DNA of 64,000 nt from Antedon bifida (lineage: Eukaryota; Echinodermata; Crinoidea; Comatulida; Antedonidae), in the NCBI GenBank assembly GCA_963402885.1, contig OY727094.1, positions 17,920,501 through 17,984,500 on the forward strand, written 5' to 3'. Under the pieces are notes generated by a model. That model was not told the origin of the DNA. It saw only the letters and a list, made by a program, of their open reading frames with translations, and made no database searches. The position numbers and the translations under genes are program-made. Shown here piece after piece: positions 45,862 to 57,849 of this stretch (positions are counted from its first letter, which is position 1; every line of letters begins with the position of its first letter).

Positions 45862-45965
45862 TAGATGATTAACAAGGCCGTATACATGGCTTTAGTCACG
45901 TGTGCAAATTTGAGTTAGTGTTTACCGACCTACCGACCGACATAGTGAGCTTAGAGTCTCAGTGA
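45862..45965. repeat. dispersed repeat with ACCGACCGAC core, copy 2
   Basis: Same direct-orientation sequence as 25855-25960 (AACAAGGCCGTATACATGGC, TTTGAGTTAGTGTTTACCGA, CCGACCGACATAGTGAGC). Confidence 0.75.
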
Positions 45966-46499
45966 TTAAGTTCACTTAGGTTGACCCTGGTCTTCCCAAT
46001 TTCATTATTTTTTTTTTATATACTGAAATAGACCGAATAATGAAATGAAATCATCATCTAGTTTAATGCTGGTAATTGTTTTTCTTTTATTTAAATGCTA
46101 TTTCAATTAAAGGTGTTTTGTAAAAAAGGTCTAAAAAAATTAAATAAAATAAAATTTTGTACAGATTTTTTGGTTTTTATTGAACAGTAAGCTGGTACTG
46201 AAAGTGCTAACAATATAAACAGAATTTTAAAAAATAAAATAAATGATGAGTGAGGGCACTGTGTAATATAAAATGTATAGGCCCTTGTAATGTATTATGG
46301 AAAAAATAATTACAAACTAAGTTGGTAGTGTGTTGAAAATAAAAGAGAGTATGGTCAAATGCATTACTAAAAATGATGAATAAAACATTATACTAAAATA
46401 TTCAGTACAACTAGCCTCTTTGATCATTATAATAAACAGGGATCATGAAGGCATTTTTTAAGTGACTTGTCTAAAAAACAAATTTGTGAAAATTGCACT

Positions 46500-46645
46500 T
46501 TTAAAATACAAAAACACTATTTTTTTTCTACGGAAGTGATTACAGTAATTTTATTAAAACCCTACAAAATAACATATTCAAAATCTGATTTAATTAATCT
46601 TCATTTTTCATGATTTTGGGGACAATAGACTTTTTAATTAAATAC
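46500..46645. repeat. inverted copy of the 11.7-kb dispersed repeat
   Basis: TTTTCTACGGAAGTGATTAC, AACATATTCAAAATCTGATT, AATCTTCATTTTTCATGATT are the complement of 11665-11770, with the same order. Confidence 0.8.
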
Positions 46646-46785
46646 TGTTTCAAAAATATAATGTTATTTAATAAAATGGTCAAGGCACTATTGTTTTCAA
46701 TGTTTTATAAAGTGTTTCAAATGGAAATTATATTTATCAACTTTGCACTGATTACTAGTTGCATTATGGGAGTATTTTTCTATAA

Positions 46786-47060
46786 GTGTTAATAATAATA
46801 ATAATAGATAGATTTAAATAGCGCAAATAAATGATGTCTCTATGCGCTCGACAATAAAGAGAAAGAGTGGAAACCAAAACGAAGAGAACAAAAAGACAAA
46901 GCTAAGCACCCAAACCGGAGTATGGGAATACACCATCACCGCTAACTAGGGATCAGTGTGTAAGAGATTCCCTGTGTAAGTACCCCAGTTAGCATCAGTT
47001 AAGTCTTTTCAGGAATCCGGTGCTAGTCAGAAAACAACAATAGGCAAGAAAGGTGAACAA
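46786..47060 (-). mobile_element. retroposon (SINE/LINE) 3' end with ATT-repeat tail
   Basis: On the minus strand the sequence ends GCGCTATTTAAATCTATCTA followed by (TTA)n, a common 3' end of SINEs and their partner LINEs. The body towards 47060 is moderately GC-richer than the surroundings, with no long reading frame. Confidence 0.5.
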
Positions 47061-47117
47061 GAGCAAAAATCTAAAAAAATGACTGGGGTAATAATGCAAA
47101 GAGAATAGAAGCATTGT

Positions 47118-47942
47118 GCAATAATTTCTTTAGTATTTTTGTATTTAATACTTTTAAAATTATATAATTAGAATAGAAAATTATTACAGTAGGCCTACTG
47201 TATAATTAGGTATGAAACTAAAAAATTACCGGCCTAATAATAGATGTTCATAACCACCAAGCTAATTGAATTCAGCTATCAAAACTAATTTCCATTATGT
47301 AATTGAATAATAATAATACTCTATACTATGTTAATAATAAATATTCAGTTTAATATCTTTTAATTTGTTTTAACTTTAAAAGCTAGCATACCAAGATAAA
47401 GAAGCCAGTACAAGATAGAAAAACCAACAAAGTGATTTATCACTGTGAATGTATCATCCATGTGATTTTTTTGTAAATTATCAACTTTCAAATAATCAAT
47501 AATCAGTATTTTGTTTCACATGCTTAGAATTATTTACAGGGGCAGTAGCAGGACTATCTTTAAGGGGATTGTCCAAATGTCCAGGGCCTTAGCCAGGATC
47601 TGAAAAGGGAACGAGATTTAAACAAATTTGGTTAAATGACACCTCTAGATGGCGGGAAATGCTCTCGCACATAAAATTCATAATAAATGGCACCTCTAGT
47701 TCGCCGGAAAAGACACTCCAAAGCATGCTAGTAAACAGAAATATGATCATAGCCTATTTTTTCCACCAGTACAACACATGCAACTAACATTGAAACAATA
47801 GGATAACATTTTTTGCATTTTCAATGTGAACGTCAGGGGGAAGTTCCAATGAAGGTGCTTTAGGTAAGGTAATAAATTCTAATAATTATAATCAATTAAA
47901 GCAAATCAATTAATGCAAATCAATTAATATTATCAATCAATC

Positions 47943-48021
<79 letters not shown>

Positions 48022-48140
48022 TTTATTTAGAAAACAGTTCATGAAATAAAAACAGCATATATTAAAAACAATAATAATAATTGAAACAAGTTTAACAAAA
48101 AAATATGAAGCTGCTGCTATAAATATTGAGCAAAACGTTT
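47118..48140. repeat. long dispersed duplication, copy 1 (copy 2 at 61.73-63.08 kb)
   Basis: Shared blocks in the same order: TTTCTTTAGTATTTTTGTAT, AATAGATGTTCATA.ACCACC.., CAGCTATCAAAACTAATTT, TTAGAATTATTTACAGGGGC, GACACTCCAAAGCATGCTA, GATCATAGCCTATTTTTTCC, AGGGGGAAGTTCCAATGAAG and AGCTGCTGCTATAAATATTG. Non-coding; probably copies of an unidentified transposon. Confidence 0.85.
47940..48021. repeat. (CAA)n microsatellite
   Basis: About 27 uninterrupted CAA triplets. Absent from copy 2 of the surrounding duplication, so it expanded after copying or was lost there. Confidence 0.97.
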
Positions 48141-49640
48141 AAATTGTATTATTTTGAAATAAATGCTAAATATGTCATAAAACCACAAAATTCATTTTTA
48201 TTATAAACTGTACAACTGTCAAATTGAAAAAAAAAAGATAGGAATATAAGGAAGCAAAAAGTTTGGAAAGTCCGTAATTACTACGAAAATTTAATCTACT
48301 CCCAAAACAAATGTTTAAATCAGATTTGAACTTGCTACGGTCTTAATTGCCTTTAATATTAATATCGTTTCTTAGTCTATTTAAAAGTGTAGTATATGAT
48401 TTATAGTGTGGAACATTGCTGACATGTCTAATGACTGTATTTTGAATGCTTCAAATTTAAATGATTATCTATTTGTGAAATACTCCAGGAATATTAAGTA
48501 TTTTAAATTGTATTGAACAGTTTTTATTGCGGTACAGAAAAAGTTTAATTTTTCTTTTTCTGATGATTATGATTTCTTATTAAATGCCTCTTATGTATCG
48601 CTATTACATACTGTCTTATGTGAATAATAACCTTTAGAGTAGAGAACTCAAATTCTTATTTACAGCCAAATTGAAGTACTAGTAGTAGAAGAGTATGGAC
48701 ATCTCCGAGTGAAGACATACTTGAATAGCTCTGCATAATATTTATTTGATTCAGAAATCCTTACAAACAAATCACCATCTTTGTCATACACATAATGTAT
48801 TTAAATAAAAATGTTATGAACATTCTAGAACACAATTATTGTTTTTTTTTTTTTCAGAGTTATTATTGAAAAAAGAACTATGTGATTCGCTTTTTATAAA
48901 TCAATAAAACAACTATAATTACAGTACAGTAATCTAATTAATAATTATTTTATATCATCTTATCAATTATTGTTCTTTTTTCCCTACGATTTCTAAACCA
49001 ACGAGAACTTAAAAAAATTAATGCAGAACTTTTTACACACATTTTTACAGACATCTCTGATCATTTACCTATTTAAAAAATAATTGATTATGATTAACTT
49101 TAAAATAGGTTGACGTTCCTGACCATTCATACTGAATTAGAGATATAGGTGCATTTTGCAACTGATTGGTCTAAACTATACAGTTAATTCTAATGTTGGA
49201 TACATTTTTTTAATAAACTTTTTGCAGTTCAAGGAAAAAAAAACACTAAAACAACTATGGATGACACCCCTCTACCCACCCTACCTAAATAAATTTAGTA
49301 AACATAAGCATAAACTTTAACAAATTCATAAATGTTCCGATATCTCAAGATATAAAAAGTATAGCAACATTATTACTGCACTTCAAATGAAAAAAATGCT
49401 ACAAGACTAAATTCAATCAGATTAAATGTAACATTTTAAAAAAAATGAGAAGTAAAAAATTCTGTAATTAATCCCGGTAAAGAAAGTAAAAATACATATG
49501 AATGATGAATATGTTTATGATACAAACCTAATTAGCCAGAATTCAGTGATTATTTTTCAAAAATGTTTAGAACTACCTGTAATTCTATATTCCTAAAAAT
49601 ACCAAAGACCTAATCTCTTAACTACCACCTGCCATATACA
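48141..49640. other. unassigned AT-rich sequence
   Basis: No coding frame, RNA or clear repeat seen. Confidence 0.4.
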
Positions 49641-50350
49641 GTATTGTAGCCTCTCATTTATATCTGAAACAGAAGTGCTTAATATAATTAATAATTTGAA
49701 TTCTAGTAAAGGTTGAGAGCATGATTCTTAAAAAGGTTGCACCATTAATTATAAGCCATCATTCATGATGGGTTCTGTACCTAATCATATTAAAAGTTAA
49801 TCCTGTACTTAAAAACGGATACTTTTATACCAATCTTAATTTTACACATTTTTTTCAAAAAATAATAAAAAATGTATGCATACAATACCACTTGTCATGC
49901 TTTTCTTGAACTCACTAATTCCGTTAATACTGCATTTGAAAACAATTAATTTTATGAAGTACTTTTCTAGATTTATCAAAAAATGTTGATGTTGTTAACC
50001 TTGATATTTTCAAGTTGTTTCACAATGGTATTTTGGGGCCTTTCTTAGATTGGTTTAAAAGCTATTTTACAGATCAAAATCATTATTTCAAATTAATAAT
50101 TGGTGAATCTTCCAGACCTTTTTTTTTTACAGATGATACAACTTTATTATATTTTAATAACAATATTGATGTCTTTGTTGAAATTTTTAAATTTAGAGTT
50201 AAATAAGCTAGTGAATGGTTTACTACAAACCAATTATTAATTAATACGGCTAAAACTAATTCTATTAGTTGTTATGTTTTTTAATAGAAATTAATTTAAA
50301 GAAAAAGTGAAGTATCATTCCTTGGTCTTTTAGATTATTGGCTGCCAACA
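49641..50350 (+). pseudogene. heavily decayed LINE reverse-transcriptase relic
   Basis: Across several stops and frameshifts the order of RT blocks is recognisable: ETEVLNIINNLNSSK, GSVPNHIKS, FLDLSKNVDVVNLDIFKL, LGPFLDWFKSYFTDQN, FTDDTTLLYFNNNIDV and ASEWFTTNQLLINTAKTN. The GVPQG block is deleted. Pattern fits CR1/L2-like non-LTR elements. Confidence 0.7.
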
Positions 50351-50442
50351 ATTTTTATCAAATAAAATATCTAAATACATTGGTATTCTAAAAGAAATTA
50401 AAATAAAATGTTTTACTTATACAGTACTGTAACATTGTTTGG

Positions 50443-50549
50443 GCTGGTGATTACGCCCCCTATAATCCGAGAGTGAAGGTTAAGCATCATTTGTTGGTTT
50501 ATAATTGCTAAACCTTCACTCTCGGATTAGAGGGGGCGTAATCACCAGC
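50443..50549. mobile_element. 107-bp near-perfect hairpin MITE
   Basis: GCTGGTGATTACGCCCCCTA, TAATCCGAGAGTGAAGGTT is followed after a short loop by AACCTTCACTCTCGGATTA, AGGGGGCGTAATCACCAGC. The arms are ~44 bp with very few mismatches, which points to recent origin. Confidence 0.9.
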
Positions 50550-51663
50550 ATCTAAGTATTTAACAAAAATATATTTAAATTTTTTAATTGACAAACCAAG
50601 TGAGTTGTACACTACTTATTCAATCACTTTTATGTTGGTAAAATGAGGTTTGCTATGTTTTTGGAGGATTGCAGAGTTTGACAATTATTTTAAACAAAAA
50701 ACTGATGTTTTACCCCAAATATAAGTGGAATAGTCTTGATCTAACCATTGTTTCTAATTGTAAAAACTTTTAAATGATATTTGAAAAATAATTATCTGTC
50801 CAAGTACTTTTCTGATGAAATAATACGCTATTGTCTATATTTCTGTTGATTTTATTTATTTATTTTTGGTTCTGGTTCCTGTATAGTTATTACCTTTATT
50901 CATGTATTTTATTTTATATAGTTTCTACTTTTTAAACAAATTGTGTAACCTAAACATATTTTCTGTTTTGTATTCATTTGACCAATACGGAAAAAATTGT
51001 ATTGAACTCATCACAAGTCCTCAAATGAGTGCTTATGTTTTTCATATGTACATTTGGATAAAAGAAAAAGCCAGTATACAATCTAAATTAATAGTTGTGC
51101 ATTGAATCAGGGCAATTATTAAATACATTCCTAAGTCAATGTTCATTTTATTTTGATTCCAAATCTGAAGGAATAATTAATTTATGTGTGAAATTATAGG
51201 ACAATTCTCAATAAAAAAACTTTACTGCTAGAACATTAGATGAAGGAGAAACCTCAATCGTTGAATGTCAGTAACAGAATAAATACATTCTTATATAATT
51301 GACAGAAGGTGAAAAGGTGTAGTTTATAAAACTAATCAAAGCTTTAACATCTACAAGAAATAATTCAGAAACAGAAAGACTTGGTTCCATAGTTTTATAC
51401 CACAATACTGTAAATGAAATTCTGTATTATCTAAAATAAAACAAGGTTTGGGTAAAAGGAAATTAACATTAAGTGCATATTTTATTAATTTTTTACAAAA
51501 ATACTAGATAGTGTAAATTGATATTGGTTATTTAAAATATAAATAATTCAGTGTTTAAGAACTTTTGGTGGTTGGACATTATTGTTGGACACAGATACCT
51601 GGGTCTTTATACATGCTGATAGAGAGTAGAAGGCATGGGATCACATTAGCACTATTTAGTCAA
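50550..51663. other. unassigned intergenic sequence
   Basis: AT-rich, no supported feature. Confidence 0.4.
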
Positions 51664-51930
51664 TGAAATCAACTAGCAGTCACATGCTAGAAAGATGTCC
51701 TATTCACGCTGCCGTGCTGTTTAAGGATATTTTACGAAGATGTGGGTACAATGAGTATCTATTTGGACTGCATAGCATTCGCTGGGTTGGTGTTACTGCA
51801 GCCGCTAACGCAGGGGTTGAAGGAGGTTGTTAAAAAGCAAGACCGATGAAAGGTAAGCCACATGTTAAAGGTTTCCCAGTCGTTGGGCTTATAGTAATGT
51901 TGTTATATGCATTCAGCCATATGTATACTG
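51664..51930 (+). pseudogene. tyrosine recombinase C-terminal relic
   Basis: Reads HMLERCPIHAAVLFKDILRR, CGYNEYLFGLHSIR, VGVTAAANAGVEGGC, stop, then KARPMKGKPHVKG. FGLHSLR.GG.TAAANAGV is a hallmark of the catalytic C-terminus of tyrosine recombinases carried by eukaryotic elements (Crypton/DIRS-Ngaro types), HSIR being the HxxR box; the next part aligns with the degraded 'KRHGRW' box. Upstream box and nucleophile Tyr not recognised. Fragment of an otherwise lost element. Confidence 0.6.
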
Positions 51931-53225
51931 TGAATAAAGTGTCTGTAGACAAGCAATTTTACGTCTCTTGTCTGTTATTTAACATTCTTGATACGGTGCT
52001 CTACTACAGGGGAAGCGAAGTAGGACCATTCTCTCTTAAAGGGTGGAATCGGGAAGTTTACTGTACTACTAAACTATAGCACAAAAATAAAAATTTGAAG
52101 TTGCATAAAAACACCAGAAACATAAACATTATATTACATATATTTAGCCATCTGATAATATTTTTTACCACACTGTTTATTTTTCCTTTATTATAGCACA
52201 ATAAAATCCAAAAATTATTAAACATAGGGGAAATTATGGATCGATAATTATTAGAATGTATGATCATTACATTATATACATACCGACATTTAAAACAAAT
52301 TGAACTAAAAATTATCTATATAAATACTATAACTAATGATTTTATAACAAGCTAATAAATATTAATATATTATTTTGATGAACATTGAAGACAAACAGTG
52401 AAATGATATACATTGTGTATAGGATGTGAATAATATTCACTGAGGCTAAAACTTTCATAGTAGACCATGCTCACCAGGAGTATACCAATAAACAAATAAA
52501 GTGCTGTATGTTCCATAATCATTGCTTATCCTATTGAAATGTTTTATACTTCAGTAAATAAAATGAATGAAAAAGTAAATTTTCAAAAAGTAAACAACAA
52601 TTTTCGCGCCAGTCCTTTAGACAGTTACATTCAAGAGAACGGAATCATTAGGAAACATTTACCATGCAGAAGCTTATAATAGATTACTAAGGCTGAAAAA
52701 ATGGGTATTTAGAAACACAAACTGGGCATGAGCACACCCCAAAGCACGTCTGGTAAGAAAGTCTAAATGGGAATTTGTAAACTCAAACTGGGCATGTGCA
52801 CAGAGAGTCTATGAGATATGTATGCCAGACATTAGTTTGTAAGACCAATGTTCAATAAACAATGACTTTGTTTTGGCTGTCAACATAGAGGCCAAGTATA
52901 ATTACCGTCATATATATCATTGAATAATGGTCAAAACAATCCTTCCTCTATGGTAAATATTTTTGGCGAATGGGGTATATATAGATAATGAATTGTTTGA
53001 TTAGTGAGTACCTTTTTCGGCTGCTGCTGTACAACAAAGGCTCATGGAAAATTAGACATTTTTTGTTCACTGGAATGTTTGGGATATGAGTGGGTCACTC
53101 AAACCTTAGGGAGTAATGCCACTCAGAATGCATAGTACTATAGTCTATAGTAATTCAAACTATATTTATGTTACACAAAATGTTTACTACTGATTTTTAA
53201 ACAAAAATAATTGATAATAAATAAC
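51931..53225. other. unassigned sequence with small repeats
   Basis: 52085-52150 resembles 27195-27260. A ~66-bp direct repeat lies at about 52702 and 52768 (CAAACTGGGCATG.GCACA). No gene. Confidence 0.45.
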
Positions 53226-53905
53226 ACGTGTGTAGGTTTTGCATCTGAGCATGATATTATTTATAATAATAAAAAGTCTAACTGTATGCTGTTTTGTCCC
53301 ACTATTCGTAGAATCTATGGGACTCCTAAAACAGTATTGGGTGATAAGGCGCTGGAGTATGTTGATCATTTTACGTACTGTACTTAGGCCATATTTTAAC
53401 TTTAACGAATCTAAGAGATGAGGCAGATACAAAACACCAATATAGATCTCTATGTATTAATTGATGCTCCAAATCAATTAAATGTTTTTTGTTCAGATCA
53501 TATTGTATTAACATGTACTGTTCTCCTTTATGGTCTAATCATTTAAAAAAAGATATCAACCGACTTAAAGTTTGTTATAATGATGCTTTCCGGAGGTTGT
53601 TGGGACAACCCAGATTTGTTAGTGCGAGGAATTTGTTTGTGGAAAACAATATTCCATCATTTTATGAATATTTGAGGATTTCGACTTACCGATTTCTTAC
53701 AAGAATAATGAAAAGCGAAACAGAATGTTAATTTGTATATATAAATATTTGTTGATGAATTCAAACATGTACTACAAATGGAGAGAGGCATTATATACCA
53801 ATAGATAAAAGTTTTGGTCCTCTCTCCTTCATCTTTTTTTTTCTTTGTAATGTATTATACCATATGGACAATTGTCTGAAATAAAAGTTGAATTGAATTG
53901 AATTG
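53226..53905 (+). pseudogene. 5'-truncated LINE 3' end
   Basis: Reads ASEHDIIYNNKKSNCMLF (the segment after the catalytic ADD), VLGDKALEYVDHFTY, then with frameshifts and stops RSYCINMYCSPLWSNHL and VCYNDAFRRLLGQPRF, a well-known RT C-terminal pattern. A UTR follows, ending in AAATAAAAGTTGAATTGAAT and TGAATTGA, a pentanucleotide tail. Clade not resolved. Confidence 0.8.
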
Positions 53906-54914
53906 ATTTCTTAAACTATTAATAGAATATCAATTTAAAAAATATCATTTAATGAAGAAAGAACAATAATTAAAACTGTCTTTTTTTATGGTAAAAAATA
54001 TTTCTTGTTTATTTTTATTCATTGTTGTCTGAATTCTGGGAATTGAGAAAGTTATTTGCAAACAGAAAACACCATAGAATCTCACCTTTTTAGTAAGTTT
54101 TGAAATTTTTTTTAAATAGTGAGATTGCTCTGTAGAAATAGATTCAACTGGCAGGACCAGTATGATGTAGTGAAACAGAAAGATGTGGGCCCAGTATGTG
54201 TACCAATTCAGAATCAAAGAACATGTAAGTCATCCATATTTTATTTTATTTTGGTTATCAACTTATAGGGTATTTAGATGTGCAAAGAAAAAAATCATGT
54301 AAAGTTTATTAATGCTTACTGTACATTACACAAACAATGGCACATATTATTGTTGAGTAGATAATATTTAAACATTACATTCAATCAACTGCTGGTGTGA
54401 ACGATGAATTAAAGTATGACATCTCAACTTGAACAAATGAAATATTGAGAGGTTTTATGATAGTATGTCCACACTAATAGCGTGCACTATAACATTTTTG
54501 GAAAATATCAAACCATAGAGGGCACTATTAAAAAAGGAAAGATATCAACGTATATAACAGTATAAACATGGGTATTTCAAAGAACGAAAATGCAGTGCCA
54601 ACTCAGTATTTCTTGCATTAAAGAAAGCATGAACTGGTAGTAGCAGGCTATTATAAACATCTGACAGACTGATATCGACAGACCCTGTATTATATATTAG
54701 TAAAAATTATACAAATATATACATCATGGGGATATTTTATTGTTGATATAAAAAATCGGAAGAAGTTGCATTTCAGCGGGAGAGTAAGAGATGACACGAA
54801 ATATCTTCTGCAGTCATTGGAAGAGTTGGGAGGACTGAAGTATACCTATTAACAATAATGCAAGGATTATTTTGTTTTCTTGGCAATAATCACTACATTT
54901 AGACCTACTGTAAC
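53906..54914. other. unassigned sequence with dispersed repeats
   Basis: 53953-54015 resembles 27352-27415, and 54440-54560 resembles 14265-14375 (GAGGTTTTATGA.A..ATGTCC, CATAGAGGGC). No gene. Confidence 0.5.
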
Positions 54915-55771
54915 ACAGCACTATTATTAGAGTGGAAAACAACAATATTAAAACAACAATGCTATAAAACCATATAATGATTAGCAAACATAGAACTGAT
55001 TTGTTTTACAATTTTCTACGTCATACATTACAAAACAAAGAGCAAATTTTATTCACACACAAAAATAAGTAAATTTGCTCTGTAAATTGGACATTAAGTG
55101 TAAATTTAGCATTTTTGGCCACACATATATTTTTTATTAAAAAAATTGTAATAATGAGGTGGCACTCCTCTATCCACTAGGAGATTTGGGTGCAAGTTGG
55201 AATTGAATCGGAACACATGTGCAGTGGTAATTGTGTGGTTTATTGTTTATTATTATTTATTATGCAAAAGATAAGTTGATATCTTGTATAAGAGCTTTCA
55301 AATTTTAGGTATATCATCACCATATTTGGATATACCAGTCAGAATATTAATGCTTGAGTTAGTTATTAAAAGGAAGAGGTTAAAAGAGAAGCTTTTTTGC
55401 CTAGCTTCAACATGTTAGATTTGCTCACTGTGTATGTAGTTTATGTGAAGCCAACAATCTTATATTTTATCAATTAATAAACTTTAAACACTTTATAATT
55501 CTAATGGTATAGTTCTATTTAGCCCTTAAGAAATGTTGCGGAACACCAACAATATTAAAACATAGCAATGCTATAAAACGATAAAGTATACAACGATTAG
55601 TGAACAATAGAAAAAAAATGTGTTTTAAAATATTCCATGTGTTTGTTATACAAATGAATAGCAAACTTCTTTTCATTGTGCACAAAATTTATATAAACTT
55701 GAATGTTGCCCGCTATAAATTTTACATTTGTGGAATTTAATTAACCACAAACATTGTTGATCAATTAATTT

Positions 55772-56056
55772 ACACAAACCAACAGTGGTGTTGGTAGTCT
55801 ATGAGTGCCGCTTACCTGGATAAACCAACAATAGCCCCTTCTCCTCGAAGAGTGAGATATAACTCGAAAAGTAGAAGTTTTCATTGAATTCCCCTCTCCA
55901 CAAATGGTATAGTCCATGAACTATGCCCTCAAGTGGGAGCCTGCCCACAAACCACCATCATCATTTCGCAAGACCTCTTGTCTGAGGGGACGGTGGGAGA
56001 GCGTTTATCCAGGTAAGCGGCACTCATAGACTACCAACACCACTGTTGGTTTGTGT
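55772..56056. repeat. 285-bp palindrome at the left end of the DIRS element
   Basis: Arms of ~54 bp (ACACAAACCAACAGTGGTGT, AGTCTATGAGTGCCGC, CTTACCTGGATAAAC) are exactly mirrored at 56003-56056. The loop contains the left inverted terminal repeat sequence. Confidence 0.9.
55795..55957. repeat. DIRS left inverted terminal repeat
   Basis: From TTACCTGGATAAACC through CCCCTTCTCCTCGAAGAG, GTAGAAGTTTTCATTG to GGGAGCCTGCCCACAAACCA; complement found at 60990-61152 with almost no differences inside the repeat. Confidence 0.92.
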
Positions 56057-56589
56057 AGTCTATTTCGTGCCTAGCTTACCTGGATAAACCAACAATAGCC
56101 AGTGTAGCACCGGACTAGATACTAGTCGGCGGTGGGAGACAAGTTTAAAAGAGCTTTGTGTATTCATTACTTTCAGCTCTGCTGTGGCTACTGGTGCAAG
56201 GTTTGTGGAGATATTCGATAGGTGGGAGAGTGAATACTGACTGTGTATGCCACCTTGCTGGTACCACCAGAATACAACACGTATGCAATCACACACACTG
56301 ATGCATGTGAACCGGTGGTGGAGTGTCTGATAAAGCACATAACTCAATTTTCAGTTGTTGAATTTGCATCTGACTGGTGCGGGGCACCGAGGCAGTGATA
56401 TTGAGACACTCCTTCTGGCAGTGCGGTGGATTGTAACTTAACTGCCCTCACTGGAGACAAGTATATATATGTATTATATCACCCAAAAGATAAGTAGATT
56501 TGGGAATGATAAACACAGTCAGTAATCTGCGAGCTGTCAAGCATCAATACTAGCCACACTCAAACCTAACCAGATTTGAGGAGTGTGCA

Positions 56590-57211
56590 ACACGCCTCTG
56601 CATTCATATGTTGTTTCTCCAATAAGAATGCCAAAAAGGTGAGAATTGTAATGGGCCTTGTCGAAAGGCATCTGACTGATGTATCAGAACGGCTAGTATG
56701 ATACTGACGTCCCAACAGGAACTAGGGCCTTAACATGAGGCCGATCTCTAAACATCTCGCAAAGCAACCTGAAACTGCAGGAGATGTAGATATGCTCAAG
56801 CCGTCTTTAAAGGTCGGAATTACAGCACCCAAGGCAGACCGGTAGCCGGACATGGTGCGGACCTGCAGATCTGACTCAAACAGATAATGCAGGAAGGCGC
56901 AGACTTTACCTAGTTCTCTTTCATTAGGTCAATCTATTGGCGCTTGCACCATTTAAAATAGTGTTTTAGTTGGCTATTATAGACGGCGAGTAGGGTTCCT
57001 GTCGGGAACTCGTCACAAGAAGGGCGGCCAGGCCATTTGGAATGTCCGAGACTCTGAGCTGATCCCCGACAGTGGCAATACAACCAGGTCGAGGGATCGG
57101 GGGTTCGGCAAAGTTCAGTCCTGCGTCAGCAGGTCTCCCTGAATCTGGAGACGTAGAGGCTGATCGTAAAGCAGGCTGATGAGCAGAAAAACCCACGTCT
57201 GTTGTGGGCAA
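56590..57211 (-). pseudogene. DIRS tyrosine recombinase remnant
   Basis: A lead-in at 57211-56966 (LRVSDIPNGLAALLVTSSRQ) is followed by VCAFLHYLFESDLQVRTMSG, GYRSALGAVIPTFKDG (56900-56810), the SAM-like core-binding part of DIRS recombinases, then stops and weak similarity (TILTFLAFLLEKQ). Catalytic Arg/His/Tyr boxes not recognised. Confidence 0.75.
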
Positions 57212-57235
57212 CGGCTCTATCAGAAGTACTCGGCA

Positions 57236-57771
57236 TTAATGGCGTTGAATGTGCGTCAGGACCAACGGCAGTATCGAAATTTGTGGAAATGCATGAGCCC
57301 AAAACCGTCCCACGGTATGGACAGGCATCCACTGCCCACGCATGTTCATCTTGACTAAGTGCGGAAGATGCATGCTGCCTGACGTCGCAAACAGATCTAT
57401 GTGGGGCCGCCCAAAGTGGTTGAAATTTGGGTGGCAATCGGCGGAAGGAGACGCCATTCCGTAAGATGTAGATGTGGGTTGGGACAGAGTGTCCGCTTCC
57501 ACATTCAGTCGGCCTGCAACTTGGGCCACTGAGTTCTACGTTGTGGTCTGTGCACCACATTAGTAACGTCCATGTGTCGCAGCAATGTCCCCTTGCTGTT
57601 TATGTGAGCAACCACAGTTGTATTGATGGAATTGGCGAGAACATGGTGATTTGCCAGATGGGGTAGGAGAGCTTCCAATGTACGCTCAACTGCCCAGTTC
57701 AAAACGGTTGATGTGGGCATGTCTCCTTGCATGATCAAATGCCGGAGAAGCGACTTCCACTGACAGTGCAT
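57236..57771 (-). pseudogene. DIRS RNase H remnant
   Basis: Reads HHVLANSINTTVVAHINSKG (usual 'DNTTVVAYIN..GG'), then in a second frame GRLNVEADTLSQP, FGRPHIDLFATSGS, GRFWAHAFPQISILPLVL. The Asp of the DNTT box is changed to Ser. Frameshift near 57530. Confidence 0.88.
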
Positions 57772-57849
57772 AGCCGCCCCAACCTACTTCGGACGCATCC
57801 GTTTCAAAACGGAAGTCCGGCTCTGACCTCTGAATGGGTCTGCCCACAA

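Noticed and set aside
51846-52079. 77-codon plus-strand frame as an independent gene
   Set aside because: Starts within the tyrosine-recombinase relic and has no domain or splice context of its own.
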